Shown here one piece after another: positions 42,844 to 50,871 of a stretch of DNA of 64,000 nt. The notes beneath the pieces are model-generated. The model worked only from the letters and a program-made list of their open reading frames with translations, had not been told where the DNA came from and searched no databases. Each line of letters begins with the position of its first letter. Position 1 is the first letter of the stretch. The DNA is taken from the NCBI RefSeq assembly GCF_017311575.1, contig NZ_JAFFQY010000011.1:1-64000 (forward strand), read 5' to 3'. The position numbers and the translations under genes were made by a program. The stretch is from Roseococcus thiosulfatophilus (GTDB lineage: Bacteria > Pseudomonadota > Alphaproteobacteria > Acetobacterales > Acetobacteraceae).

Positions 42844-44385
42844 TCAAGGCAGGGGCGCGTGCTGGTCCAGGAAGGCCTTCGCCTGCGCCCGCATGTCCTT
42901 GAGCTTCGCCCCCTCCATCTTGCGGAGGTTCGCCAGCGGCATGGACATGCGCGGGTTCGACGCGAAGCGGCGTTCGTGGCGCGCGATGAAGTCCCAGTAG
43001 AGATAGTTGAAGGGGCAGGCCCCCTCGCCCGTGCTGGCCTTCACGTCGAAGCGGCATTTGCCGCAATGGTCGCTCATTCTGTTGATGTAGGCGCCGGAGG
43101 CCGCATAGGGCTTGGAGGCCATCACGCCGCCATCGGCATGGATGGCCATGCCATGGGTGTTGGGCAGCTCCACCCATTCATAGGCATCGGCGTAGACGGC
43201 GAGATACCATTCATTGATGGCGTCCGGCGCCACGCCGGCCAGCAGGGCGAAGTTCCCGGTCACCATCAGGCGCTGGATGTGGTGGGCATAGGCCATGTCG
43301 CGCGTCTGGCCGATGGCGGCGTCCATGCAGCGCATGCCGCTTTTCGCGGTCCAGTAGAATTCCGGCAGGGCGCGGTGGGCTTCCAGGGCGTTGAGCTTCG
43401 CGTAGCCCGGCATGCGCAGCCAGTAGAGGCCGCGCACATATTCCCGCCAGCCCAGGATCTGCCGGATGAAGCCTTCCACGGCGTTGAGCGGCGCATCGCC
43501 TCGCCGCCAGGCGGCTTCGGCCGCATCGCAGGCCGCGCGGGGGTCGAGGAGGCCGAGGTTCAGGCTGGTGCTGATCAGCGCGTGAAAGAGGGTGGTTTCC
43601 CCCTCGGCCATGGCGTCCTGGTAGTCGCCGAAGCGGGGCAGGCGTTCGGCGATGAAGGCGTCCAGCGCGGCCTGCGCCTGTTCCGCCGTGACGGGCCAGG
43701 CGAAGCCGTCCAGGCTGCCGAAATGGCGGGGGAATTCGCGGCCGACCAGGGCCATCACCTCGCGCGTGGTGTCGTCGGGCGGGAAGCGCTTGGGCGGTGG
43801 CGGGATGAGGTCGCGGGGCAGGCGCTTGCGGTTCTCGGAATCGTAGTTCCATTCGCCGCCCTCTGGGGCGTCGCCGTCCATCAGCAGGCCGGTGGCGCGG
43901 CGCATCTCGCGGTAGAAGAACTCCATCCGCAGCGCCTTCTTCCCCTGCGCCCAGCGGCGGAAGAATTCCAGGCTGGCCAGGAAGCGGGTGTCGTCGCGGA
44001 TGTCCAAAGGCAGGCCAAGGCTGTCTTCCCAGCCGCGCATCGCCTCCAGCACCCGCCATTCGCCGGGGTGGGTGGCGATGACGCCCTCGGGCCTGTGGCG
44101 TGCCACGGCGCGCGCCACCTCATCCGTGAAGGAATGGGTGTTTGCGGGGTCGTCCAGCGCCACGTAGTCCACCGTGACGCCGCGCGCGCGCAGGGCGGCC
44201 GCGAAATGGCGCATGGCGGAGAGGATCAGGACGATCTTCTGCGGGTGGTGCGGGACGTAGGTGCATTCCTCGCGCACCTCCAGCATCAGCACCACGTCGC
44301 GGGCCGCGTCCAGGCCATCCAGGGCGGAAAGCCCCTCGCTCAGCTGGTCGCCCAGCACCAGGCGCAGCGCGCCGCCCTTCGTCAT
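42844..44385 (-). CDS. Iron-sulfur bacterial photolyase (PhrB, 6-4 type)
   Basis: Cryptochrome/photolyase-related flavoprotein of 513 residues. The N-terminal LRLVLGDQLSEGLSAL and EECTYVPHHPQKIVLI identify the FeS-BCP group. C-terminal INRMSDHCGKCRFDVKAST and GACPFNYLYWDF, with an earlier GMRCMDAAIGQTRDMAYAHH, give the four Cys for a [4Fe-4S] cluster. Agrobacterium PhrB of this group repairs (6-4) lesions using FAD and a lumazine antenna. The start overlaps the DUF6134 stop (ATGA); a three-gene operon SDR-DUF6134-photolyase is likely. Confidence 0.92.
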   Translation of the reverse strand: MTKGGALRLVLGDQLSEGLSALDGLDAARDVVLMLEVREECTYVPHHPQKIVLILSAMRHFAAALRARGVTVDYVALDDPANTHSFTDEVARAVARHRPEGVIATHPGEWRVLEAMRGWEDSLGLPLDIRDDTRFLASLEFFRRWAQGKKALRMEFFYREMRRATGLLMDGDAPEGGEWNYDSENRKRLPRDLIPPPPKRFPPDDTTREVMALVGREFPRHFGSLDGFAWPVTAEQAQAALDAFIAERLPRFGDYQDAMAEGETTLFHALISTSLNLGLLDPRAACDAAEAAWRRGDAPLNAVEGFIRQILGWREYVRGLYWLRMPGYAKLNALEAHRALPEFYWTAKSGMRCMDAAIGQTRDMAYAHHIQRLMVTGNFALLAGVAPDAINEWYLAVYADAYEWVELPNTHGMAIHADGGVMASKPYAASGAYINRMSDHCGKCRFDVKASTGEGACPFNYLYWDFIARHERRFASNPRMSMPLANLRKMEGAKLKDMRAQAKAFLDQHAPLP

Positions 44386-45023
44386 GCGGGGGCGTAGCTC
44401 ACGGTCACGCCGTCATCGCCGCGCACGGAATAGCCCACCCAGCGGCCGGACGCGTCATAGTCCAGCACCGCCTCGATCTCGCCCGCGGTGCGCCAGCGCG
44501 TGCCGCCGCCGGGCAGCGCCTCGCGCGCCCAGCGCAGGTCGAAGGGCCGGCCATGGCTGGTGCCGAACAGCGGCACCTGGCCGCCGAAGCGCTGCGGCTC
44601 CCACCAGGACAGCGGCACCGCGCCGCTTGGCAGGCGCAGCACGCCCTCGGGCCCCTGCACCTCCACGCCATTGGCGCCGGCCCGCGCCTCGACCTCCACG
44701 ATGGTGCCGTTGCGGTTGAGGCGCGAGGCGACGGAGACGAAGCGCCCGCCCCGCGTCACCTCGCTGTAGCGGTGCTCATAGCGATAGACGACGACGCCCA
44801 GGAAGGAGGGCGTGATGGTGACGTCCGACAGCGCCACCACCTCCTCGCCGCGCTGGGTGAAGGTGACATTGTGGGTGCCGATGGCGCTGCCCTGGCGCAT
44901 CACCCGCCAGCGATAGGCCTCGCGGGGGGGAACGCCCCGTCCCTGGCCCCGCGCAGCGGAAATGGGGGCAATGGCGGTGGCCGGCGTGGCCAGCAACAAG
45001 GGAAGCGCGCGTCGGAGGATCAT
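44382..45023 (-). CDS. DUF6134-family exported protein
   Basis: The product has 213 residues, with N-terminal signal ILRRALPLLLATPATAIAPI. The mature domain is mostly beta: WRVMRQGSAIGTHNVTFTQR, YRYEHRYSEVTRGGRF, SWWEPQRFGG and WRTAGEIEAVLDYDASGRW. I recognise it as DUF6134, which is found near photolyases in alphaproteobacteria; no activity is established. It lies between the SDR (9 bp) and photolyase (4 bp overlap), so a role linked to light or UV response is inferred. Confidence 0.8.
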   Translation of the reverse strand: MILRRALPLLLATPATAIAPISAARGQGRGVPPREAYRWRVMRQGSAIGTHNVTFTQRGEEVVALSDVTITPSFLGVVVYRYEHRYSEVTRGGRFVSVASRLNRNGTIVEVEARAGANGVEVQGPEGVLRLPSGAVPLSWWEPQRFGGQVPLFGTSHGRPFDLRWAREALPGGGTRWRTAGEIEAVLDYDASGRWVGYSVRGDDGVTVSYAPA

Positions 45024-45032
45024 GCAAAGGCC

Positions 45033-45761
45033 TCAGCCGGTCTTGGTCCGCAGGGTGCCGCGCCCCCCATCCACGCCGATGACCTGGCCCGTGATCCAGC
45101 CGGCATCAGGCGAGAGCAGCAGGTCGGCGAGCGCGGCCACGTCCTCGGGCTCGCCGAGGCGCGGGATGGGGTGCAGCTTGCCGATGGCTTCGGCCATGGC
45201 GGGGTTGCGCGTCAAGGGCTCGGCGATGCGGGTCCGGGTCAGGCTGGGCGCGATGCAGTTCACCCGCACGGCGGGGGCGAGTTCGGCGGCCAGCGAGACG
45301 GTCATGCCCTCCACCGCCGCCTTGGCCGCGCCGATGGCCAAATGGTTGGCAAAGCCTGCCCGCGCGGCCACGCTGCTGAACAGCACCACGCCGCCATTCC
45401 CGGATTGCAGCGCGGGGATCGCGGCCTGCACCGCCATGGCCGCGCCGATGACATTGAGGCGGTAGGTGTCGGCGAGGTCGGCCTCGGTCACCCGCGTCGC
45501 GGGCTTGAGCAGGATGGAGCCCACGCAGTAGGCCAGCCCCGCGAGGGGGGTGCCCAGCCCCGTGATGGCGGATTTCAGCGCGGCCGTGTCCGTCACATCC
45601 ACCACATGGGCCTCCGCGCCCGGGATTTCGGCGGCCAGCGCCTCCAGCCGCGCCGCGTCGCGCGCCATCAGCACGGGCGTCGCCCCCCGCGCCGCCACCC
45701 GCCGCGCGAGCGCCGACCCGATGCCCCCCGTCGCCCCCAGGATCACGATGCGTCCGGCCAT
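45033..45761 (-). CDS. Photolyase-linked SDR without the catalytic Tyr
   Basis: The product has 242 residues from MAGRIVILGATGGIGSALAR. The nucleotide loop and SSVAARAGFANHLAIGAAKA are clear; in the last segment the catalytic Tyr of YxxxK is Ile while Lys remains. CIAPSLTRTRIAEPLTR and GQVIGVDGGRG complete the SDR fold. SDRs with this motif commonly sit next to photolyase genes in alphaproteobacteria. The first gene of the operon, 113 bp from divergent sixA. Catalysis, if any, would need a different acid. Confidence 0.85.
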   Translation of the reverse strand: MAGRIVILGATGGIGSALARRVAARGATPVLMARDAARLEALAAEIPGAEAHVVDVTDTAALKSAITGLGTPLAGLAYCVGSILLKPATRVTEADLADTYRLNVIGAAMAVQAAIPALQSGNGGVVLFSSVAARAGFANHLAIGAAKAAVEGMTVSLAAELAPAVRVNCIAPSLTRTRIAEPLTRNPAMAEAIGKLHPIPRLGEPEDVAALADLLLSPDAGWITGQVIGVDGGRGTLRTKTG

Positions 45762-45874
45762 CTGCCTGCCCTTTCCTTGCAAGGCCGCACAGATGGGGCT
45801 GCTTCGCGGTTGCGAAACCCCGGCGATGAGGGGGGGTGGGACAGGGCGCCCACGCCGTGGCATGATGCCGCGCG

Positions 45875-46408
45875 ATGCGTCAGCTCCTGCTGTTCCGCCA
45901 CGCCAAATCCTCCTGGGATGACGCGCGGCTCACCGACCACGCCCGGCCGCTGAACACGCGCGGGCGCAAGGCCGCCGACGCCATGGCGGCCGAGATGCGC
46001 GAGCTGGGCCTGGCGCCGGATGTGGTGCTGGTTTCCTCCGCGCGGCGCACGCTCCAGACGCTGGAGGCGCTGCAGCCGCTGGAAGGCCCGCCCATCATCG
46101 AGGTGATGGACGACCTCTACCTGGCCCCCTGGCCCGCCATGCTGGACGTGCTGCGCCGGCTGCCGCAGACCGCGCGCTCGGCCATGGTGATCGGCCACAA
46201 TCCGGGGCTACATGATCTGGCGCTGGCCCTGCTGGGCCCGGCGGGGGCGGCGATGGGCAGCGCGGCCGCGCAGCGCCTGGCGGCGGGCTTCCCCACCGGC
46301 GCGCTGGCCGAATTCACCCTGGCCGCGCCCTGGGCGCAGATCGGCGAGGGCAGCGGGCGGCTGGTGCGTTTCCTGGCCCCGCGCGACCTGCCGGAGGTGG
46401 CCGCCTGA
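45875..46408 (+). CDS. sixA: SixA-like phosphohistidine phosphatase
   Basis: Histidine-phosphatase fold, 177 residues. LLLFRHAKSSWDDARLTDHA holds the catalytic RH (H9), VSSARRTLQTLEAL follows, and VIGHNPGLHDLALAL contains the second His. SixA removes phosphate from Hpt-domain histidines or PtsO/Nto components in E. coli. The Hpt domain of CheA lies 13 kb away; a link is speculative. Its stop overlaps the presumed start of the CHAD protein. Confidence 0.88.
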   Translation: MRQLLLFRHAKSSWDDARLTDHARPLNTRGRKAADAMAAEMRELGLAPDVVLVSSARRTLQTLEALQPLEGPPIIEVMDDLYLAPWPAMLDVLRRLPQTARSAMVIGHNPGLHDLALALLGPAGAAMGSAAAQRLAAGFPTGALAEFTLAAPWAQIGEGSGRLVRFLAPRDLPEVAA

Positions 46409-47796
46409 GCCTGCGCCTTGAGGCGGAGTGCGGCGAGAGCCTGCCCCGCCACCCCCTGCTCTCCCCTGGCACGCCGCCCCTCTGGCGGCGCGAGAGCTGG
46501 ACCTGGCTGCGCGCCGCCGGCGATGATGACGCCCCGCTGCTGCTGCGCCGCCAGCGCCGGCTGCACGCGGTGGAGCCCCTGCCGCCCGAGGACGCCGCCC
46601 TGCTGCCCGGCGACCTGCCCGCCCCCCTGCCGCTGGAGGCCCCACCCGAGGGCGAGCTGGCCGAGGTGGCGCGCTTCACCGGCCGCATGACCTCCCCCCT
46701 GCCCGGCCTCACCTGGATCGAGGGGCGGATCGTGGCAGGCGAGGCCTCGCGCCGCGTGGGGCGCCTCCTTTTGGAGGGGCCGGCCGCCGAGGTGCTGTCG
46801 CAGGCTGCCACCCTGGCCGAGACGCTGCCCCTGCTGCCCGCGCGTGCGAGCCTCGACGAGTTGGCCCTGGCACTCGCCGAGGGCCGTGCGCCCCGCCCCC
46901 GCCGCGCCGGCCCCGCCGCCCTGGGCCAGGCCCGCACCGTGGAGGAGGCGCTGCGCGCGGCCATCGGGCACCTGCTGGAGGTGCTGCTGGCCGAGAGCGC
47001 CCATTGCACCCTGGAGGCCGGGCCGCGCGGCGTCCATCAGTCGCGCGTGGCGCTGCGCCGCCTGCGCTCCCTGCTGAAGATCTTCCGCCCCGTGGTGGAC
47101 GGGCCCGAATGGCGCGACTGGGATGCGCGGCTGAAGGAGGCCGCCGCCGTGCTGGGCGGGGCGCGCGACTGGGATGTCTTTTTGGGGGGCCTGGGCGAGG
47201 CCGCCTTCCAGGCGCTGGACCGCGACCCGCGCCTGAAGCGGATGCTGGCGGCGGCGGGGCGGGAGCGGGCCCTGGCCTATGAGCAGGTGGCCACCCTGCT
47301 GGAAGGTCCCCTGTTCCGTGGCGCCATCTGGTCCGGCGTCGCGCTGCTGGCGCTGCGGCCGGTGGCCGCGCCCGACGCGCCCCTGCGCCCCTTCGCGGCG
47401 GAGGTGCTGCGAAAGCGCTGGAAGCGGCTGCGCCGGGCGGGCGCGCGGATGGAGGAGCTGGACGCCGAGGCGCTGCACGAGATGCGGCTCGACGCCAAGC
47501 GGCTGCGCTACGCTGCCGAGCCCTTCGCCACACTCTGGCCGGGCAAGGCGCCACGCCGGTTCAACCGGCGCCTGGCCGGGTTGCAGGAGGCGCTGGGCCT
47601 CGCCAACGACGCCGTGGTGGCGCGCGACCTGGCGGGGCGGCTCGAGGGCAAGGGCGCGGGCGGCTTCGCGCTGGGCGCCGTCTCGGGCTTCGCCGCGGGC
47701 CGGGCCGAGGGCAGCCGCCTGGCGGCCCTGGAGGCCTGGGGGCGGCTGCGAAAGGCCAGCCGATTCTGGACCGCCTCAGAGAATGAATGCGAATGA
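46405..47796 (+). CDS. CHAD-domain protein with degenerate CYTH-like N-terminus; start uncertain
   Basis: Up to 463 residues. Residues from about 185 are a CHAD domain: AIGHLLEVLLAESAHCTLEA, HQSRVALRRLRSLLKIFRP, LHEMRLDAKRLRYAAEPFA and LQEALGLANDAVVAR, with its conserved His/Arg for polyphosphate binding. Before it, LRLEAECGESLPRHPLLSPG and LLRRQRRLHAVEPLP look like a worn CYTH domain. No ATG, GTG or TTG occurs in frame before GTG at 46570, which would cut this part. A CTG at 46405 overlaps the sixA stop and would restore it. CYTH-CHAD proteins bind polyphosphate. Confidence 0.78.
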   Translation: MSLRLEAECGESLPRHPLLSPGTPPLWRRESWTWLRAAGDDDAPLLLRRQRRLHAVEPLPPEDAALLPGDLPAPLPLEAPPEGELAEVARFTGRMTSPLPGLTWIEGRIVAGEASRRVGRLLLEGPAAEVLSQAATLAETLPLLPARASLDELALALAEGRAPRPRRAGPAALGQARTVEEALRAAIGHLLEVLLAESAHCTLEAGPRGVHQSRVALRRLRSLLKIFRPVVDGPEWRDWDARLKEAAAVLGGARDWDVFLGGLGEAAFQALDRDPRLKRMLAAAGRERALAYEQVATLLEGPLFRGAIWSGVALLALRPVAAPDAPLRPFAAEVLRKRWKRLRRAGARMEELDAEALHEMRLDAKRLRYAAEPFATLWPGKAPRRFNRRLAGLQEALGLANDAVVARDLAGRLEGKGAGGFALGAVSGFAAGRAEGSRLAALEAWGRLRKASRFWTASENECE

Positions 47797-47849
47797 GTTC
47801 CCGATCTTCCGGGTTGCCAGCGTCCCTCCGCACGGGTTAACGACCCCCT

Positions 47850-48413
47850 ATGCGTCGCCGCCGTATTTTCCGTCCCGCGCGCCCCCCCTTCCGTGGGGGA
47901 AAGGCCCTTCTTCTTGGGGGGGCCGCCGGGCTTGGCGTGCTGATCCTGGGCTTTGGCCTCCCGGCGGAGTTGATGGGCTCCGCCCCGCGCAACCCTGAGT
48001 GGCGGGCTGAGGCCGCGGATGTTCGCGTGCTGGATGGTGACACGCTGCGCCTGGGCGACCGCACCTTGCGCCTCTATGGCCTCGATGCGCCCGAGCGCGG
48101 GCAGCAATGCGTGACGCCGGCGGGCCAGACCTATGACTGTGGGGGCGCCGCCGCGGCCGCGCTGGCGCAGCTGGTGGCCGAGCGCCCCGTCACCTGCCGG
48201 CTGCATGGGCGGGACCGCTTCGGGCGGGCGCTGGGCGTCTGCCAAGCGGAGGGGGTGGAGCTGAACGCCTCCCTCGTCTCGGCCGGCTGGGCGCTGGCCG
48301 ATGCCTCCCTCCAGCCGGCCCTGGTGCCGCTGGAGGCCGCGGCGCGCGCCCGGCAGAGCGGGCTCTGGGCCGGGGGCTTCACCCCGCCCGCGCATTGGCG
48401 CGCCGGCCGTTAG
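47850..48413 (+). CDS. Thermonuclease (SNase)-like protein
   Basis: The product has 187 residues. A basic start and a hydrophobic segment at about 19-40 (ALLLGGAAGLGVLILGFGLP) make a signal or anchor. ADVRVLDGDTLRLGDRTLRL, GLDAPERGQ and HGRDRFGRALGVC are the Arg/Asp/Glu active-site blocks of staphylococcal nuclease, and AGWALADASLQPALVP closes the OB fold. It hydrolyses DNA or RNA outside the cytoplasm with calcium. Two pairs of Cys may be oxidised in the periplasm. It is followed by the tandem repeat array. Confidence 0.88.
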   Translation: MRRRRIFRPARPPFRGGKALLLGGAAGLGVLILGFGLPAELMGSAPRNPEWRAEAADVRVLDGDTLRLGDRTLRLYGLDAPERGQQCVTPAGQTYDCGGAAAAALAQLVAERPVTCRLHGRDRFGRALGVCQAEGVELNASLVSAGWALADASLQPALVPLEAAARARQSGLWAGGFTPPAHWRAGR

Positions 48414-48423
48414 CGTCGTTTGG

Positions 48424-48586
48424 GCGACTGATTCACCGCTCCGGCGATTTCGCCTCCGCGGATCAGGCGCTGGTCCTGGGCGGCTGATTCACCGCTCCGG
48501 CGTTTCCGCCTCCGCGGATCAGGCGCTGGTCCTGAGCGGCTGATTCACCGCTCCGGCGTTTCCGCCTCCGCGGATCAGACGCTGGT
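48424..48586. repeat. Three tandem 56-bp REP-like units
   Basis: Units at 48424-48479, 48480-48535 and 48536-48586 (last one shortened) have period 56 bp and differ by a few bases. Each holds TGATTCACCGCTCCGGCG, a short spacer, and CGCC-TCC-GCGGATCAGGCG, which can fold into an imperfect hairpin. No transposase of the RAYT type is in the window. The array sits 10 bp after the nuclease stop. Confidence 0.75.
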
Positions 48587-48873
48587 TTTCGCTTCCGCGA
48601 GTCCCGCGCGGTTTTCTGGGGATTCGGTGAATCCCGGGGGTATCTTCCGGCACCCCCTTCCCCCCGGTCCGCGCCCCTGCCATGCCACAAGCGACGGTTG
48701 CAGCCGCCGGGCGAGGCACCAATTCTGGCGCCCGCAAGGCGCAGAAAACCGCCGCTTGTGGCCCGGGCGCCACACATGATCTGGTATCTGGCGCCGACCC
48801 GGCCTCTAGATGTGGTTGAATGGCGGGAAGAGTTGGGGCATGTTCGCCGACCGTAGCAGAGGGGGTGCCTACC
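48587..48873 (+). promoter_or_regulatory. Hairpin-rich leader upstream of nrdA
   Basis: The gene-free stretch 48414-48873 holds the tandem repeat and then this 287 bp segment. It contains GGGATTC-GGT-GAATCCC (48619-48635), GGGGGT...ACCCCC (48636-48657), and a long-range pair CCACAAGCGACGGTT (48685-48699) with AACCGCCGCTTGTGG (48747-48761), 14 of 15 complementary. No NrdR box or cobalamin riboswitch was recognised. The promoter and transcript start are not identified. Confidence 0.4.
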
Positions 48874-50697
48874 GTGTTCGACGCCGTACAATTGCAGGGG
48901 CACCACCAGGTGCAGGTGGACCGGTCGCGCGATGCGCTGCTGACCGATTTCGGCCGCGCCACGCTCGATGACCGCTACCTCCTGCCGGGAGAAAGCTACC
49001 AGGACCTCTTCGCGCGCGTGGCCTCGGCCTATGGCGACGACGCGGCCCACGCGCAGCGCCTCTATGACTACATCTCGCGGTTGTGGTTCATGCCCGCGAC
49101 GCCCGTGCTGTCCAATGGGGGGACGACGCGCGGGCTGCCCATCTCCTGCTTCCTGAACGAAGCCAGCGACAGTCTCGAATCCATTGTGGGGCTCTGGAAC
49201 GAGAATGTCTGGCTGGCGTCGAAGGGCGGCGGCATCGGCTCCTACTGGGGCAACCTGCGTTCGCTCGGTGAGAAGGTCGGGCAGAACGGCAAGACCTCGG
49301 GCATCGTCCCCTTCATCCGCGTCATGGACAGCCTGACGCTGGCCATTTCCCAGGGTTCGCTGCGGCGCGGTTCGGCGGCGGTCTACCTGCCGGTGCACCA
49401 CCCGGAGATCGAGGAGTTCGTGGAAATCCGCCGGCCCACCGGCGGCGACCCGAACCGCAAGGCGCTGAACCTGCACCACGGCATCCTGATCAGCGACGCC
49501 TTCATGCGGGCCGTCGAGGCCGATGAGGCCTGGGCGCTGACCTCGCCCAAGGATGGCGCGATCGTGCGCACCGTCTCGGCGCGGGGCTTGTGGATCCGCA
49601 TCCTGACGGCGCGCATCGAGACGGGCGAGCCCTACATCATCTATGCCGACCACGTGAATTCGGCGCGGCCGGAGCACCACAAGCTGGCGGGGCTGGAGGT
49701 GAAGACCTCCAACCTCTGCTCCGAGATCACGCTGCCCACCGGCCTCGACCAGCATGGCGAGCAGCGGACGGCGGTGTGCTGCCTCTCCTCCCTCAACCTC
49801 GAGACCTGGGATGAGTGGAACAAGGACCCGCTGTTCATCACCGACGTGATGCGCTTCCTGGACAACGTCCTGCAGAACTTCATTGACACCGCGCCGGACA
49901 GCATGGCCAAGGCCCGCTATTCCGCGATGCGCGAGCGGTCGGTGGGGCTGGGCGTCATGGGCTTCCACTCCTTCCTGCAATTGAAGGAGGTGCCCTTCGA
50001 GAGCGCGGTGGCGAAGGCCTGGAACAAGAAGATGTTCAAGCACATCCGCACCCAGGCGGATGCGGCTTCGCGCCTGCTGGCGGAAGAGCGCGGCGCCTGC
50101 CCGGATGCGGCCGAATACGGCTTCCAGGAGCGCTTCTCGAACAAGATGGCGATCGCGCCGACGGCGTCCATCTCGATCATCTGCGGCGGGGCCTCGCCGG
50201 GCATCGAGCCGATCGCGGCCAATGTCTATAACCACAAGACGCTGTCGGGCAGCTACATCGTCCGCAACCCGTACCTCAAGAAGGTGCTGGCGCGGCATGG
50301 GCGGGATGACGCGGACACCTGGACCTCCATCACGGTCAACAAGGGTTCGGTGCAGCACCTCGACTTCCTGAGCGAGGATGAGAAGGGCGTGTTCAAGACG
50401 GCCTTCGAGCTGGACCAGCGCTGGGTGATCGAGCATGCGGCGGACCGCACGCCCTATATCTGCCAGGCGCAGTCGCTGAACCTGTTCCTGCCGGCGAACA
50501 TCCACAAGCGCGACCTGCATGGGCTGCACTGGATGGCGTGGAAGCGGGGGGTGAAGTCGCTCTACTACTGCCGCTCGCTGTCCATCCAGCGCGCGGATGC
50601 CGTCAGCGAGAAGGCGGTGGCGATCGCGGTGGACCAGCCGGTGCTGGCGAAGGCGACGAGCACGACGGATTATGAGGAATGTCTGGCGTGTCAGTGA
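48874..50697 (+). CDS. nrdA: Class I ribonucleotide reductase, large subunit, without ATP cone
   Basis: The product has 607 residues from GTG at 48874 (AGAGGGGG site; GTG 48865 and ATG 48820 are alternatives). C92 (PISCFLN) and C302 or C303 (AVCCLSS) form the redox pair, N280-L-C282-S-E284 is the catalytic thiyl site, Y564-Y565 (KSLYYCRS) the radical relay and EECLACQ the C-terminal shuttle pair. It begins near LLTDFGRATLDDRYLLPGES, so the N-terminal ATP-cone that senses dATP is missing, as in a number of alphaproteobacterial forms. It reduces ribonucleoside diphosphates with NrdB. Confidence 0.93.
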   Translation: MFDAVQLQGHHQVQVDRSRDALLTDFGRATLDDRYLLPGESYQDLFARVASAYGDDAAHAQRLYDYISRLWFMPATPVLSNGGTTRGLPISCFLNEASDSLESIVGLWNENVWLASKGGGIGSYWGNLRSLGEKVGQNGKTSGIVPFIRVMDSLTLAISQGSLRRGSAAVYLPVHHPEIEEFVEIRRPTGGDPNRKALNLHHGILISDAFMRAVEADEAWALTSPKDGAIVRTVSARGLWIRILTARIETGEPYIIYADHVNSARPEHHKLAGLEVKTSNLCSEITLPTGLDQHGEQRTAVCCLSSLNLETWDEWNKDPLFITDVMRFLDNVLQNFIDTAPDSMAKARYSAMRERSVGLGVMGFHSFLQLKEVPFESAVAKAWNKKMFKHIRTQADAASRLLAEERGACPDAAEYGFQERFSNKMAIAPTASISIICGGASPGIEPIAANVYNHKTLSGSYIVRNPYLKKVLARHGRDDADTWTSITVNKGSVQHLDFLSEDEKGVFKTAFELDQRWVIEHAADRTPYICQAQSLNLFLPANIHKRDLHGLHWMAWKRGVKSLYYCRSLSIQRADAVSEKAVAIAVDQPVLAKATSTTDYEECLACQ

Positions 50698-50847
50698 GGG
50701 GCGCTGCCCCTCACACTCCCCGGCAGGAAACTTAGTTTCCTGCACCTTCGGGTTTCTTGCAGCGCGCCAGTTCGACCATAGATCAGCCAAAGTAATGAAG
50801 GTCCAGGAAACGAGTTTCCTGGCGGGGTTTCAGGGGCAGAGCCCCTG
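50694..50847. repeat. Two inverted copies of a double-palindrome module filling the nrdA-nrdB gap
   Basis: The left copy has GTGAGGGGC-GCT-GCCCCTCAC (50694-50714, over the nrdA stop) and CAGGAAACT-T-AGTTTCCTG (50724-50742). The right copy is in inverse order and orientation: CCAGGAAAC-GA-GTTTCCTGG (50803-50822) and CAGGGGC-AGA-GCCCCTG (50831-50847). The spacers also match between copies when one is reversed (CTCCCCGGC with CCCCGCC; TGCACCTTC with TGGACCTTC). nrdB begins 25 bp later. Confidence 0.7.
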
Positions 50848-50871
50848 ATCTTCAATCAAAGGACACAACCC

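Noticed and set aside
48424-48586. Possible CRISPR array
   Set aside because: Whole 56-bp units repeat without unique spacers, and no cas gene is present.
48587-48873. NrdR box or cobalamin riboswitch before nrdA
   Set aside because: I looked for paired NrdR boxes and for a B12 box and found no convincing match.
48463-50790. A 775-codon open frame on minus across nrdA
   Set aside because: Shadow of nrdA, whose active-site residues are all in place on plus.
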